From JANXMY01 sp965246745 (GTDB taxonomy: Bacteria > Armatimonadota > Armatimonadia > Armatimonadales > Capsulimonadaceae), in contig OZ251980.1 of assembly GCA_965246745.1 (NCBI GenBank), forward strand, positions 2,542,001-2,606,000: a stretch of 64,000 bases of DNA, given 5' to 3'. The position numbers and the translations under genes are program-made. How positions within the stretch are numbered: the first letter of the stretch is position 1; each line of letters begins with the position of its first letter. Of the stretch, positions 48,197 to 56,781 are shown piece after piece. The notes beneath the pieces were generated by a model. It did not search any database. It was not told where the DNA came from and saw only the letters and a program-made list of their open reading frames with translations.

Positions 48197-49174
48197 AGGT
48201 AACCATTGCTCATTTTGAGCACCTTTCCAGTTGATTTCTTTGGTTAGTTGGCACACATGGGCGCAGGATATCCCAAGTTTTTGCGCGATCTGCCTCTGCG
48301 ACATCTTCTGTATCAGCCTAGCGACTGCTTGCTTATTGAGATGTCTCTGTTCTCGTCGCCCAACAATTTTCGGATCTACTTTTTTCCATTTTCTCATCAA
48401 AACAGGAAGATTTTGTGTATCCACGAGACGGCGCATATGCTGTATCGGAATCATATTGCTCCAACAAAGCACGGCATAACCATGCTTTTCTATTCGCGGC
48501 AACACAGGATGTGTCCCTGTTATGCGGGCTACCCGATGACATATCAAAGTCAACGCTGGCACCCAGGAAGAATGCATCTTTACGATAATGTTGCAATCAT
48601 TCCGGTCTTTGAGATTCCTAATGTGGCCGTCGCCGTCAATTATACCAATAACGAGGCAGAGAAACAGCACGTCGTCCTCGATATTTTCCAGGCAGGGCGG
48701 GTGATACGTCTTTGTGGTTGAAATACTGAACTTATGCATTATTGCTTGGATTGACTCTTTGTTCATGACCGAAACTGTGGAAAATTCGGCACCTGGCTTC
48801 CAGCCACCCATTCTTTGTTCGATTCTAATCTTTGCCCCTGCAAACGCAGCAAACTCCTCCAAGTGCTCGGTGTCGCAAAGGGCCGCACTAACTCTTACTC
48901 TGCCTCGCGCGTCAAAACTACCGTCAGCTAAAAGATAACCCAGCCAATAATAGGCTAGAGGTGTTTCTCCGCAAAGGTTGCTGACTGTGTTACACCAAGC
49001 GCTGTTTCCCGGACGCAATAGTCCGAGGCTTCTCGCCTGCAACTTGATGGCGTTCCAAGTTCTCCCCGGTAACCCTGTCTGTAGCTCACTGGGAGTTGCT
49101 TTGCTGTGATAATTTAGAGCCAGAAAGGCTTGCTCTTCTTCATTCCACCGCTTTTTGCTTGTCAATACGAGCAT
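48173..49174 (-). CDS. LAGLIDADG homing endonuclease with helix-turn-helix C-terminus
   Basis: 333 residues, noticeably AT-richer than its neighbours. The N-terminal 'RWNEEEQAFLALNYHSKATP' region to 'GRTWNAIKLQARSLGL' is Myb/SANT-like. LAGLIDADG motif 1 is 'YYWLGYLLADGSF' (residues 75-87) and motif 2 'CLVIGIIDGDGHI' (173-185), so it is a monomeric two-motif enzyme. A C-terminal HTH 'MSQRQIAQKLGISCAHVCQL' follows. No intron core or intein splice motif is visible around it, so it looks free-standing. It probably arrived by transfer. It lies between the WGR-ligase gene and the interrupted phosphoesterase. Confidence 0.9.
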   Translation of the reverse strand: MLVLTSKKRWNEEEQAFLALNYHSKATPSELQTGLPGRTWNAIKLQARSLGLLRPGNSAWCNTVSNLCGETPLAYYWLGYLLADGSFDARGRVRVSAALCDTEHLEEFAAFAGAKIRIEQRMGGWKPGAEFSTVSVMNKESIQAIMHKFSISTTKTYHPPCLENIEDDVLFLCLVIGIIDGDGHIRNLKDRNDCNIIVKMHSSWVPALTLICHRVARITGTHPVLPRIEKHGYAVLCWSNMIPIQHMRRLVDTQNLPVLMRKWKKVDPKIVGRREQRHLNKQAVARLIQKMSQRQIAQKLGISCAHVCQLTKEINWKGAQNEQWLPESDVQIV

Positions 49175-49185
49175 CTGAATGTTTC

Positions 49186-50241
49186 TTAGTCTTCCTCCGC
49201 CGCTTTGTATTTAAGCTGACTTAACACGCAGTCGGCGGGGTCTAAATCGTCGCGTTCGCCGAGATACGCCGGCTGATACAGCGAGCCGCCTTTGTAGGCG
49301 TATAGGTAGCGTATCTCGGCCAATGCCCCGGCGGCGGGAACGGGTTTGTTGACGGGAATGGTCACGCTGCCGACCGGGACAGGTGCGCCGCTGCTGTCCC
49401 AAAGATGCAGGCGGACGGAGCGCTGATCGTTTTGGGCGGAAACGACGCAGGTACAGGTCGCGTAGAATTTGCACTTGATTTGAGAGCCGCCCGACGCCGG
49501 GCGGCCCGCAGCACTTTGGCCGTCGCGCCGCTTAAACACCACCCCTTCGCCCCCGGCGTCGGCAATGCGCTTGTACAGCGCCCGCTTGGCGTCGCTGTCC
49601 CACGCCGTTTCGGCCACGCGGACCCGCGGGCCGCTCGGCACCGCCGCCGCCAGCCGGGCATAGCGCTCGGCATACGGCAGCCCGCGCCCGTCGTCCGCGC
49701 CGAGCGACAGCAGGTCAAACACGACATACCCGCCGCCGAGCAGCTCGCCGTCCAGCACGCAGTCCGGCAAAGCGCCGAGCGCGTCGCTGATCTCCTGCGG
49801 CATTGAAACAAACAAGCCTTTGCGGTTGGACCCTTCCGCCGTGCCGTTCGTGACCACAGCCAGAATGCGCTTGCCGTCGAACTTTTCTTGCAGGCACCAG
49901 GCATCATCGGCAAGATAGGCTTCGGCGGCGTCCGCCCCAATCGAGTTCAGTAGCTGCGGGTGCAGGCCGGAGACCCGCCCGGCGTGATCGCTCTGCGCGA
50001 ACAATGCCCCGGAGCCGTCGGGCGTGTACCCTTTGGCGGTTTTTTCCGCGACCAATTTATCGTAAATCGCCTGCGCTTTTTCGCGCGGCACTGGGGAACT
50101 CGTCTTGGTCCCCGCCGACAGCGCCGTGCCGCGCCGCCCGAACGCAAACGTCACGGTCCATCCGCCCTCGACTTCGTTCATGGCCGCGTGATACTCTTTG
50201 TCCGAAGACCCGTCTTTGTAAAACAAGCGCGTGCTCGTCAT
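49186..50241 (-). CDS. WGR domain fused to ATP-dependent polynucleotide ligase
   Basis: 351 residues from ATG 50241. Residues 1-80 are a WGR domain ('LFYKDGSSDKEYHAAMNEVE', 'WTVTFAFGRRGTA'). Residues about 85-350 are a minimal ligase: motif I 'LQEKFDGKR' with candidate adenylated Lys120, 'VLDGELLGGG' (164-172), 'EGVVFKRRDG' (motif IV, 232-241) and 'QIKCKFYATC' (motif V, 254-263), then an OB-like C-terminus. WGR domains in PARPs contact broken DNA, so nick or end sealing is plausible; RNA as substrate is not excluded. Its ATG overlaps the stop of the HEAT-like giant (ATGA), implying a two-gene unit. Confidence 0.88.
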   Translation of the reverse strand: MTSTRLFYKDGSSDKEYHAAMNEVEGGWTVTFAFGRRGTALSAGTKTSSPVPREKAQAIYDKLVAEKTAKGYTPDGSGALFAQSDHAGRVSGLHPQLLNSIGADAAEAYLADDAWCLQEKFDGKRILAVVTNGTAEGSNRKGLFVSMPQEISDALGALPDCVLDGELLGGGYVVFDLLSLGADDGRGLPYAERYARLAAAVPSGPRVRVAETAWDSDAKRALYKRIADAGGEGVVFKRRDGQSAAGRPASGGSQIKCKFYATCTCVVSAQNDQRSVRLHLWDSSGAPVPVGSVTIPVNKPVPAAGALAEIRYLYAYKGGSLYQPAYLGERDDLDPADCVLSQLKYKAAEED

Positions 50242-53200
50242 GGCGCGTTTCCTTCCGGGGCGTCGTCGGGCGGGAATGTAAACTGGGCGGCGGCGGCGAC
50301 CAGCGGGGCGCGGTCCTGCCCGTAGGCCGCGAGGCGCCGGCGCCGGGCGGCGGTCCAGCCGTCCGAAGTGGCGGCTCCCGCCGTCAGCGCGGCCACGGCC
50401 AGGCGGCGCAGGCCGGGGTCGGGGCTTGCCGCCAGCGCGGCTTCCAGCGTGTCCCACTCGGCAGCGGCGCGGGAGCGCAGGCTGCCGACCGCCTGCGCGG
50501 CCGCTTCCAGCGCGTCGGCATGCAGCACGCCGCCGGCGGCCAGCGCCGCCAGGGCGTCGGCCGTTTCGCCCGGCGGCAGGGCGAGAACGATCAGCTCGGC
50601 CCGCACCGAGGCCGTGACGGAATCGGGGGCCAGCGCGGCGAGCAAAGCCCGGACCAGCGCCCGCTGCCGCTCGGTCTGCTGGACAAGCTGCGCTTTGAGG
50701 GCGCTGACGGCGGTTTGCAGCGCTTTTCGGTTCGGGCCGAGCGCCGCCAGCGCCCCGGCGACGGCGGCGGCCTGCGCGGGATAAGTCGCAAAAACCGCCT
50801 GCGCCGCCCACCGCGATTCGTCGGGCAGGCGCGAGCCGAGCGATGCCAGCAGCGGGGATAAAAGCGTTTGTCCGGGGTCGGACAGGGGCAGCTCGGCGCA
50901 GCGCAGCAGCGTGTCCACGCGCACTTTCGGGTCCGGGTGCCGCAGCAGCGCCGCGATCAAATTCAGCAGCCGCGCCTGCGCCCGAGGCGAAACCCGGTCG
51001 GCGGGAACCCGCACGACGCCGCCCGCCACCGCCGCGTCGGGGTCCGCCGCCGCCGCGTCCAAAACCGGCCACGTCCGGTCGTCTTCCAAATGGTCCCACA
51101 GCGCCCGCAGCAGGGCGACCCGGATGTCCCGGTGCAGGGGTTCCGCCCCGAGCGCCAGCAGCGCGGGGTAGGCGTCGGGCGACTTGATTTCGCCGAGCAG
51201 CCGGACCACTTCTTTTGCCACGGTGACTTTGTCGCGCGGCACGGCCCGCAGCAGGGCCAGCGCGGCGGCGGGCGGCATTTCCAGCAGCGCGGTCCGCAGG
51301 GCGTAAATGGCGATCCGCGCCCGCGCGTCGCCGAGCGAGGCGATCAGCTCGGGGACGCCCCGCTCGCCGTCCAGCCGGGCCAGGGCCTGCAAGGCGTAAT
51401 CGCGGGTCGCCGGCTGCTCGCCGCGCCGGGCCAGCGCAATCAGCCGGGCCGGCTCGACGGCCGGCAGGGCGGCAAGCTGGCCGATCACGCTGATCACCGA
51501 CGGCGTATCGCGGCCCGTGTCCCGCGTGACTTCGTCCAGTGTCCGGGCAAACATTTCCTGCTGAGCCGCCGTCCAGCGCTCAAACCCGGACCGCACCGGC
51601 AAAACAAAGCGGGTCTGGCCGGTGCTGAACCGGCCTTTGTACGCCGTGTGCCCGAGAAACGGCGTCAGTAAATCCTGCCGCCGCCGGTGCAGGAACTCAT
51701 GCACTTCGGAAAGCACAATGCTGCTGGGGTCCTGGGCGATCAATGCCGGCACCCGCGCGGCCAGGCGCTCCGGGCAGTGCGCGGACAGCAGCGCGAGAAT
51801 TTGCGATGCCGCGTAAGCATTGGTCGTTACGGCCAGGCGCCGCTCCATCATCTCGGTCAGCGCGGGAAACACGCGCAGGCGGCGGCCGAAGCTGCGGGCG
51901 GCGCTGAGAAGCAGGGTTTCGCGCTCCCGCGTTTCCCACGACGCCAGCACCGGGGCCAGCGCCGGCGCGATGCGCTCCACCTCCCGGTCGCTGAGCGTGG
52001 CGGCTAAATTGGAAAACTGAACTTCGCCGCGCTCTTTTGCCAGCGTGCCGAGCCATTCCGCCGCCCAGGCGGGGTGAAACGGCACCAGGGCCGTCACCAG
52101 CCTTTCCGCGTACCGGGCCGTGGCGGACGACAAATCGGCGGCGCTGAGGGCGGCCCGCAGAATGCGGCCCAGCGGGTCCAAATCCGCCGCCGCCCACCGC
52201 CCCGGCGGCAGGGCGGCCAGGGCGGCCAGCAGGCGCAGCCGGATCGGGTCCTGCTCGTTGGAACGCGCTTCGGTCAGCGCCAGGGCGTCCGGCAGATGCG
52301 CCCGCTCATACCGCGCCGCCCCAATCAGCGCCGCCAGGGCCGCCGCCCGCTGCTCCGGGTCCGGGCTGCCGGCAAACGGCTTCAAGGCGGCCTGCGCTTC
52401 GTCCCACGGCAAAAGCGACGCATACGGCAGGCGGGCGGCGAAGCGGGTAAGGAGCGCAGGCAGGCCGAAGCACCGCCGGCCTTCGTCGGCCCGCAGCGTG
52501 CCCGGCAGCAGCGCGGCCAGGGCCGGGTCGAGCTTGCCTTCGCTGTCGCGCCAGCCCTGCCCGGCGGCGGCGTACACCGCCCGCCGTGTGTCCGGCCCAA
52601 GCCGCTTCAGCCAAAGGGCCGTCCAGCCGAGCGTTTCCGGCCGCCGCGCCAGCAGCGCCAAAAGCCGCTCCGGGGTCAGCTTATGGACCGATTTTCCGAA
52701 CTGCACCGCCGCGCGGTCGCCTGACCCCAGCGCCAGGTCGGCGACTTCGTTCGGCCTGGTCTCGGCCAGCGCTTGCAGCGGCACCTGAGAAATCGAGTCG
52801 TGCCGAAGCCGCGCCCGCACCAGGGTCAGCGCCCCGTCGGGCCGGCGCTCGGCCAAAAGCGGCAGGGCGGCGTTTGCCTGCATCCGCCCGCGCACATCCG
52901 GCCCGGTCTGCGCGTCCGCCGCCGCCTGCAACCGGCGCAGCACGGCGTCCGGGTGCCGGCCCGCCAGCCGCCGCCAGTCGGTCAGGCCGTACAGCGGGGC
53001 GACACGCTCCCAGTGGGCTTCCACGATGGCGGGCGAGCCGAACGCCAGCAGCGGCCCGAGCGCGGGGCTGCCGGCCCCCGCCAGCCGGCCCAAAAACGCT
53101 TCCACCGGACCGCGCCTCCCCCGCCGGACCAGCCGCCCGAGCAGCGCCTTTTGCGCGGAGAGCGGCACGGCGTCCAGCGCGTCCCCGACCTGCGCGTCGG

Positions 53201-53507
53201 TGCAGAGCAGGGGGACCAGGCACAAAGCCAGCCCGCGCAGCAGCCGGGACGGGTCGGACACCATCGCCAGCGGCAGGCTGCCGTCGCGGCTGCCCGCGCA
53301 GGCCAGCAGCGCCAGCCGCCGCGCGTAAAACCCGCCGCCGGCCAGTGCCCGCAGCGCCGCCGCCGTTTCCGGCTCGGCCTCTGCCTGCCGCCCCAGCGCC
53401 CGCATCCGCCGGATACGCTCGCCGTCACTCCGCGTCTCCACGTCCGCCAAAATCTGTTCGGGTGTCATAGCGCCAGGGTTCGCCGCCGCCCGCCGCAATT
53501 CCTCCAC
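50238..53507 (-). CDS. Giant HEAT-repeat-like protein coupled to the WGR-ligase
   Basis: 1089 residues from GTG 53507 (ATG 53468 is an alternative). It is almost wholly alpha-helical, Ala/Leu/Arg-rich, and built from repeated helical pairs such as 'DYALQALARLDGERGVPELI' and 'DIRVALLRALWDHLEDDRTW', typical of HEAT/PBS-lyase-type scaffolds. A central segment (about 580-680, 'EVHEFLHRRRQDLLTPFLGH' to 'RFVLPVRSGFERW') is less repetitive and could hold a specific domain. Similar architectures occur with WGR proteins of the MolR/DUF4132 type (from memory). Its stop overlaps the ligase start. The function is unknown; a scaffold for DNA or RNA repair is inference. Confidence 0.85.
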   Translation of the reverse strand: MEELRRAAANPGAMTPEQILADVETRSDGERIRRMRALGRQAEAEPETAAALRALAGGGFYARRLALLACAGSRDGSLPLAMVSDPSRLLRGLALCLVPLLCTDAQVGDALDAVPLSAQKALLGRLVRRGRRGPVEAFLGRLAGAGSPALGPLLAFGSPAIVEAHWERVAPLYGLTDWRRLAGRHPDAVLRRLQAAADAQTGPDVRGRMQANAALPLLAERRPDGALTLVRARLRHDSISQVPLQALAETRPNEVADLALGSGDRAAVQFGKSVHKLTPERLLALLARRPETLGWTALWLKRLGPDTRRAVYAAAGQGWRDSEGKLDPALAALLPGTLRADEGRRCFGLPALLTRFAARLPYASLLPWDEAQAALKPFAGSPDPEQRAAALAALIGAARYERAHLPDALALTEARSNEQDPIRLRLLAALAALPPGRWAAADLDPLGRILRAALSAADLSSATARYAERLVTALVPFHPAWAAEWLGTLAKERGEVQFSNLAATLSDREVERIAPALAPVLASWETRERETLLLSAARSFGRRLRVFPALTEMMERRLAVTTNAYAASQILALLSAHCPERLAARVPALIAQDPSSIVLSEVHEFLHRRRQDLLTPFLGHTAYKGRFSTGQTRFVLPVRSGFERWTAAQQEMFARTLDEVTRDTGRDTPSVISVIGQLAALPAVEPARLIALARRGEQPATRDYALQALARLDGERGVPELIASLGDARARIAIYALRTALLEMPPAAALALLRAVPRDKVTVAKEVVRLLGEIKSPDAYPALLALGAEPLHRDIRVALLRALWDHLEDDRTWPVLDAAAADPDAAVAGGVVRVPADRVSPRAQARLLNLIAALLRHPDPKVRVDTLLRCAELPLSDPGQTLLSPLLASLGSRLPDESRWAAQAVFATYPAQAAAVAGALAALGPNRKALQTAVSALKAQLVQQTERQRALVRALLAALAPDSVTASVRAELIVLALPPGETADALAALAAGGVLHADALEAAAQAVGSLRSRAAAEWDTLEAALAASPDPGLRRLAVAALTAGAATSDGWTAARRRRLAAYGQDRAPLVAAAAQFTFPPDDAPEGNAP

Positions 53508-53531
53508 GCCGCACGTCCCGAGCCTTGAAGG

Positions 53532-54638
53532 TCACACCTGCGGCGCAGGCAGCTTGCGTGCTTCCAATGTCAGGCCGTGCTGCTTGAGGAGAGATTGAAA
53601 TTGGTCGCAGTCGTCAAGAAGCGCCGAAAACTCGAACGACCCCTGCGTCGTTTCCACGGCAAACGTCCAGCGCCAGAGTTCGGTTTTTGACGACGACCGC
53701 GCCGTTGCCCGGAACACGCGATGCCGAGAGGCTTCCGACGGCTGAAGAAAGTAGCCCGTCACTTCGTCCCAGCGGGCCGTGAACTCCCGCCGCCTGTTGC
53801 TGAACGTGAGTCCGCCTGGCCGTGTTGTAATGCGCTCGCTGCGTCGCCGTCGCACGTCTATTAACTGCGGTACCATCGAGACAAAAACCAGCAGTGGGAG
53901 ACTAAAAATGACCACACCCCCGGCAGTGAGCAGCCCGAGGAACACGGCAATGACCAAATCAATCCAAAACTCTCCCGGTGCCCAAAACGCGGATGATAAC
54001 TGCGCGGCAGCGGGCGAATTTGAACGAGAGCCATTTGCGAGCAAGAGCCAAATAGAAGCGATGTAAACCGGCAGGATAACCAACCAAACCGCCAGCGTAT
54101 TCCAAAACTCTTTTTGCGGGTAGGTGAATATCCGTGTGCCGGTCTTTGTCGTGCGGTCGCCGAGAACACCCCAGCCCAGCGCGTCGGCTGCCGTCGCCCG
54201 CGCTTCAATCCACTGCCGCGCTTCGGCGCTTTCGGGCCAGCGGCGATCAGCAAGCACGGCTCCCAGGCTTGTCTCGATCCGCATCAGCTTGCCCTCGCCG
54301 TCTTTTGGATCGTAGGGAAGATCGTAATAATCGGTCACCGCGTCCCACGACACCTGCCGCCACTCGCCCCAGGTGCGCCAGCGCAGGCCGGCTTCGGTCA
54401 GCGCCAGCCGGGCATGGAGGCGGTAAAACACGCAGGCCAGCGCCGGAGTCAACACCGCGACCGAGACGAGAACGGCCGCCCATTTTTCCCACGCCGTCAG
54501 CGGCGGTCCCGGCGCAAAATGCGCCAGAAAAAACATGCCCCAGCCGAACGCGATAATAAACGCCAGCAGCGAGGCGAACCCCACCGCGTTGGTATTGGGT
54601 CGCAGCGGAATTGTGAGTTCGGACGCGGCAGGTCTCAT
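53532..54638 (-). CDS. Membrane protein of unknown function with repeated PH-like segments
   Basis: 368 residues from ATG 54638, with AGGAG upstream. There are two pairs of membrane helices: about 20-75 ('VGFASLLAFIIAFGWGMFFL', 'WAAVLVSVAVLTPALACVFY') and about 180-260 ('LAVWLVILPVYIASIWLLLA', 'LVIAVFLGLLTAGGVVIFSL'). Each is followed by a soluble segment with 'L.E.GLRWRTWGEWRQVSWD' or 'GLTFSNRRREFTARWDEVTG', which look like two PH/bPH2-like domains. No function is known. It is 24 bp upstream of the HEAT-like gene and may share its transcript. Confidence 0.78.
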   Translation of the reverse strand: MRPAASELTIPLRPNTNAVGFASLLAFIIAFGWGMFFLAHFAPGPPLTAWEKWAAVLVSVAVLTPALACVFYRLHARLALTEAGLRWRTWGEWRQVSWDAVTDYYDLPYDPKDGEGKLMRIETSLGAVLADRRWPESAEARQWIEARATAADALGWGVLGDRTTKTGTRIFTYPQKEFWNTLAVWLVILPVYIASIWLLLANGSRSNSPAAAQLSSAFWAPGEFWIDLVIAVFLGLLTAGGVVIFSLPLLVFVSMVPQLIDVRRRRSERITTRPGGLTFSNRRREFTARWDEVTGYFLQPSEASRHRVFRATARSSSKTELWRWTFAVETTQGSFEFSALLDDCDQFQSLLKQHGLTLEARKLPAPQV

Positions 54639-54781
54639 CGGCGGCTCCTGGAAAACAAACGCCTGAGCGCATTCGCCGTGTTATCATACCCCGCCGGGCA
54701 GGAATTCGCGGGGCGGCTGCCGAACCGGCAGAGCGGCAGGGAATTTCGCTGGGACTGCCGAAGATTTGCGGAGAAGAGCCG

Positions 54782-55783
54782 ATGACTTATCGTGTGGCGC
54801 TGATTGGGGCCGGAGCCGCCGGGCGGGCGCATGCGGAGCGCTGGAGGGCGCTGCCCGGCGCGGAGCTTGTCGGGGCGCTGGACCCGGACGGGGATGCGGC
54901 CCGCGCGGTGGGGGGGGCGGCGTTTTCGGATTGGAACACGCTGCTGGCCCAGGCGCGGCCCGATATCGTAGACATTTGCACGCCGACCCCCTCCCATAAA
55001 GAGTATGTCGAAAAAGCGGCGGCGGCGGGCAAAGCCGTGTTTGTCGAAGCGCCGCTGGCCCGCACGCTGGCGGGCTGTGATGCGATGGCGGCGGCGGTGG
55101 AGCGGGCCGGGGTGCCGGCGATGGCGGGTCACAGGCTGCGCTTTGCCCCCGAGTACGCCGCCGCGAAGCGTTTGGTGGACGCCGGCGCGGCCGGGACTCC
55201 GGCGGCGATCCGCCTGGCCCGAACTGTCGCTTTTCCCGGCGGCTTGCCCGGCCCCGGCGAGCGCCCAAATTGGCAGGCCGATCCCGCGCAAAGCGGCGGG
55301 GTCGTGCTGGACCTTTTGGGACATGAGTTTGACTGGCTCCGGGCGGCGTTCGGCCCGGTCCTGCGGGTGTATGCCAAAGGGCTGCCGGCGCGGGCCGACC
55401 TGCGCGGGCGGCTGGATTACGCGCTGGTGACCCTGCGCTTTGTGTCCGGCGCGGTGGGCCATGTCACGGGGTCGTGGGCGCAGTCCGGGGGCGGCGCTTG
55501 CTCCGCGCTGGAAATCGCGGGCGACGGCGGGCTGATTGAGCATGATTCGGCCCGCAGCGCCCCGCTGCTCCTGTCATTGCGGACCGGCAGCGGCGAAGCT
55601 GCTGTCCCGGCGGGCATCGAGAGTTTTGCCGAGGACCCGTGTTTTCTGGCCCTAGCCGCGTTTGTGTCGGCTTTGGAGCGCAGTCAGCCGCCGCCGGTGA
55701 CTCTGGGCGACGGCCGCGCCGCCGCCGAGATTGCCCTGGCTGCGCTGCGCTCCATAGACACCGGAAAGGCGGTGACGCTTTGA
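54782..55783 (+). CDS. Gfo/Idh/MocA-family oxidoreductase
   Basis: 333 residues. 'YRVALIGAGAAGRAHAERWR' is the NAD(P)-binding motif, and 'VDICTPTPSHKEYVEKAAAA' and 'GKAVFVEAPLARTLAGCDAM' the conserved EKP-like region, here Glu-Ala-Pro instead of Glu-Lys-Pro. The missing lysine may alter or abolish catalysis, since it is the usual catalytic residue. 'VVLDLLGHEFDWLRAAFG' matches the C-terminal His motif. It is coupled by a TTGA overlap to a second Gfo/Idh gene whose EKP motif is intact. Confidence 0.92.
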   Translation: MTYRVALIGAGAAGRAHAERWRALPGAELVGALDPDGDAARAVGGAAFSDWNTLLAQARPDIVDICTPTPSHKEYVEKAAAAGKAVFVEAPLARTLAGCDAMAAAVERAGVPAMAGHRLRFAPEYAAAKRLVDAGAAGTPAAIRLARTVAFPGGLPGPGERPNWQADPAQSGGVVLDLLGHEFDWLRAAFGPVLRVYAKGLPARADLRGRLDYALVTLRFVSGAVGHVTGSWAQSGGGACSALEIAGDGGLIEHDSARSAPLLLSLRTGSGEAAVPAGIESFAEDPCFLALAAFVSALERSQPPPVTLGDGRAAAEIALAALRSIDTGKAVTL

Positions 55784-56778
55784 GCCAAAAACTGAAAATC
55801 GGCATTTTCTCGTTTGCCCACATGCACGCGCTGTCGTATGCCGCCGCGCTTCGGCAAAATCCCGATGCCGTCTTGACCGGCATTGCCGACCCGGACCCGG
55901 CACGCGGGCAGGCGATGGCCGCCGAGTTCGGCACGGCGTATTTCCCGTCGGAAGCCGCGCTTTTGGAACAGCGTTTGGACGGGGTCATTGTTGCCAGCGA
56001 AAATATCCATCACCGGCGGTTGACGGCGCTTGCCGCCGGGGCGGGGGTAGGGGCGGTTCTGTGCGAAAAGCCGCTGGCGACCACGCTGGCCGATGCCCGC
56101 GCCATGATCGCCGCCTGCGCGGCGGCGGGGACGCGCCTCGCAACGGCGTTCCCCTGCCGCTACTCCCCGGCGTTCCGGCAGATGAAAGCGTTGGTGGAGG
56201 CGGGAGCGCTCGGCGAGGTGCTTGCCCTGCGCGGCACCAACCACGGCAAAATGCCCGGCGGCTGGTTCACCGACCGGGCGCTCTCGGGCGGCGGGGCGGT
56301 GCTGGACCACACGGTTCATGTCGCCGACCTGAACTTTGTGCTGCTGGGCCGGGAAGCCGCCGAAGTGTATGCCGAAATCGGCAGCGGTTTTCATCACCAA
56401 GCGTGGGACGACACCGGGTTTCTGACCATCGGGTACAGCGGCGGCGTGTTTGCGACCCTCGACACAAGCTGGTCCCGCCCGCCGTCGTACCCGACCTGGG
56501 GCGATGTGACTTTGCAGGTGGTCGGCACCGAAGGGGTGATAACCCTAGATATGTTTGCCCAAAACCTGGTGCAGTACGGCGGGGCGGGGGGCGTAAGCTG
56601 GGAGCACTGGGGCGGCAGCCTTGATGCGGGCCTGATTGCGGACTTTCTCAGGCTGACGCGCGGCGGGGCCGCTCCCGATCTGGCGACCGGCGAAGACGGC
56701 CTGCGGGCGCTGGCCGTGGCCGAAGCCGCCTACCGCTCGGCGGCTTCGGGGGAGCCGGCGGCGGTGGAGCAAGCCTGA
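55780..56778 (+). CDS. Gfo/Idh/MocA-family oxidoreductase (second copy)
   Basis: 332 residues from TTG 55780, overlapping the upstream stop (TTGA). 'LKIGIFSFAHMHALSYAAAL' replaces the canonical GxGxxG with a GIFSFAHMH variant, while 'GAVLCEKPLATTLADARAMI' has the intact EKP motif and 'GGAVLDHTVHVADLNFVLLG' the His motif. The atypical nucleotide loop suggests unusual cofactor binding. It is followed after 3 bp by nagB, suggesting that the three genes form a sugar or amino-sugar catabolic operon. Confidence 0.9.
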   Translation: MSQKLKIGIFSFAHMHALSYAAALRQNPDAVLTGIADPDPARGQAMAAEFGTAYFPSEAALLEQRLDGVIVASENIHHRRLTALAAGAGVGAVLCEKPLATTLADARAMIAACAAAGTRLATAFPCRYSPAFRQMKALVEAGALGEVLALRGTNHGKMPGGWFTDRALSGGGAVLDHTVHVADLNFVLLGREAAEVYAEIGSGFHHQAWDDTGFLTIGYSGGVFATLDTSWSRPPSYPTWGDVTLQVVGTEGVITLDMFAQNLVQYGGAGGVSWEHWGGSLDAGLIADFLRLTRGGAAPDLATGEDGLRALAVAEAAYRSAASGEPAAVEQA

Positions 56779-56781
56779 CTT

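Noticed and set aside
48231..48938. Plus-strand frames of 74-157 codons opposite the endonuclease
   Set aside because: The minus strand encodes intact LAGLIDADG motifs; the plus frames are not coherent proteins.
49186..51099. WGR-ligase extended to 51099 on the minus strand
   Set aside because: The extension is Gly/Arg/Ala-rich shadow of the HEAT-like gene; the WGR domain begins at 50241 with an ATGA overlap.
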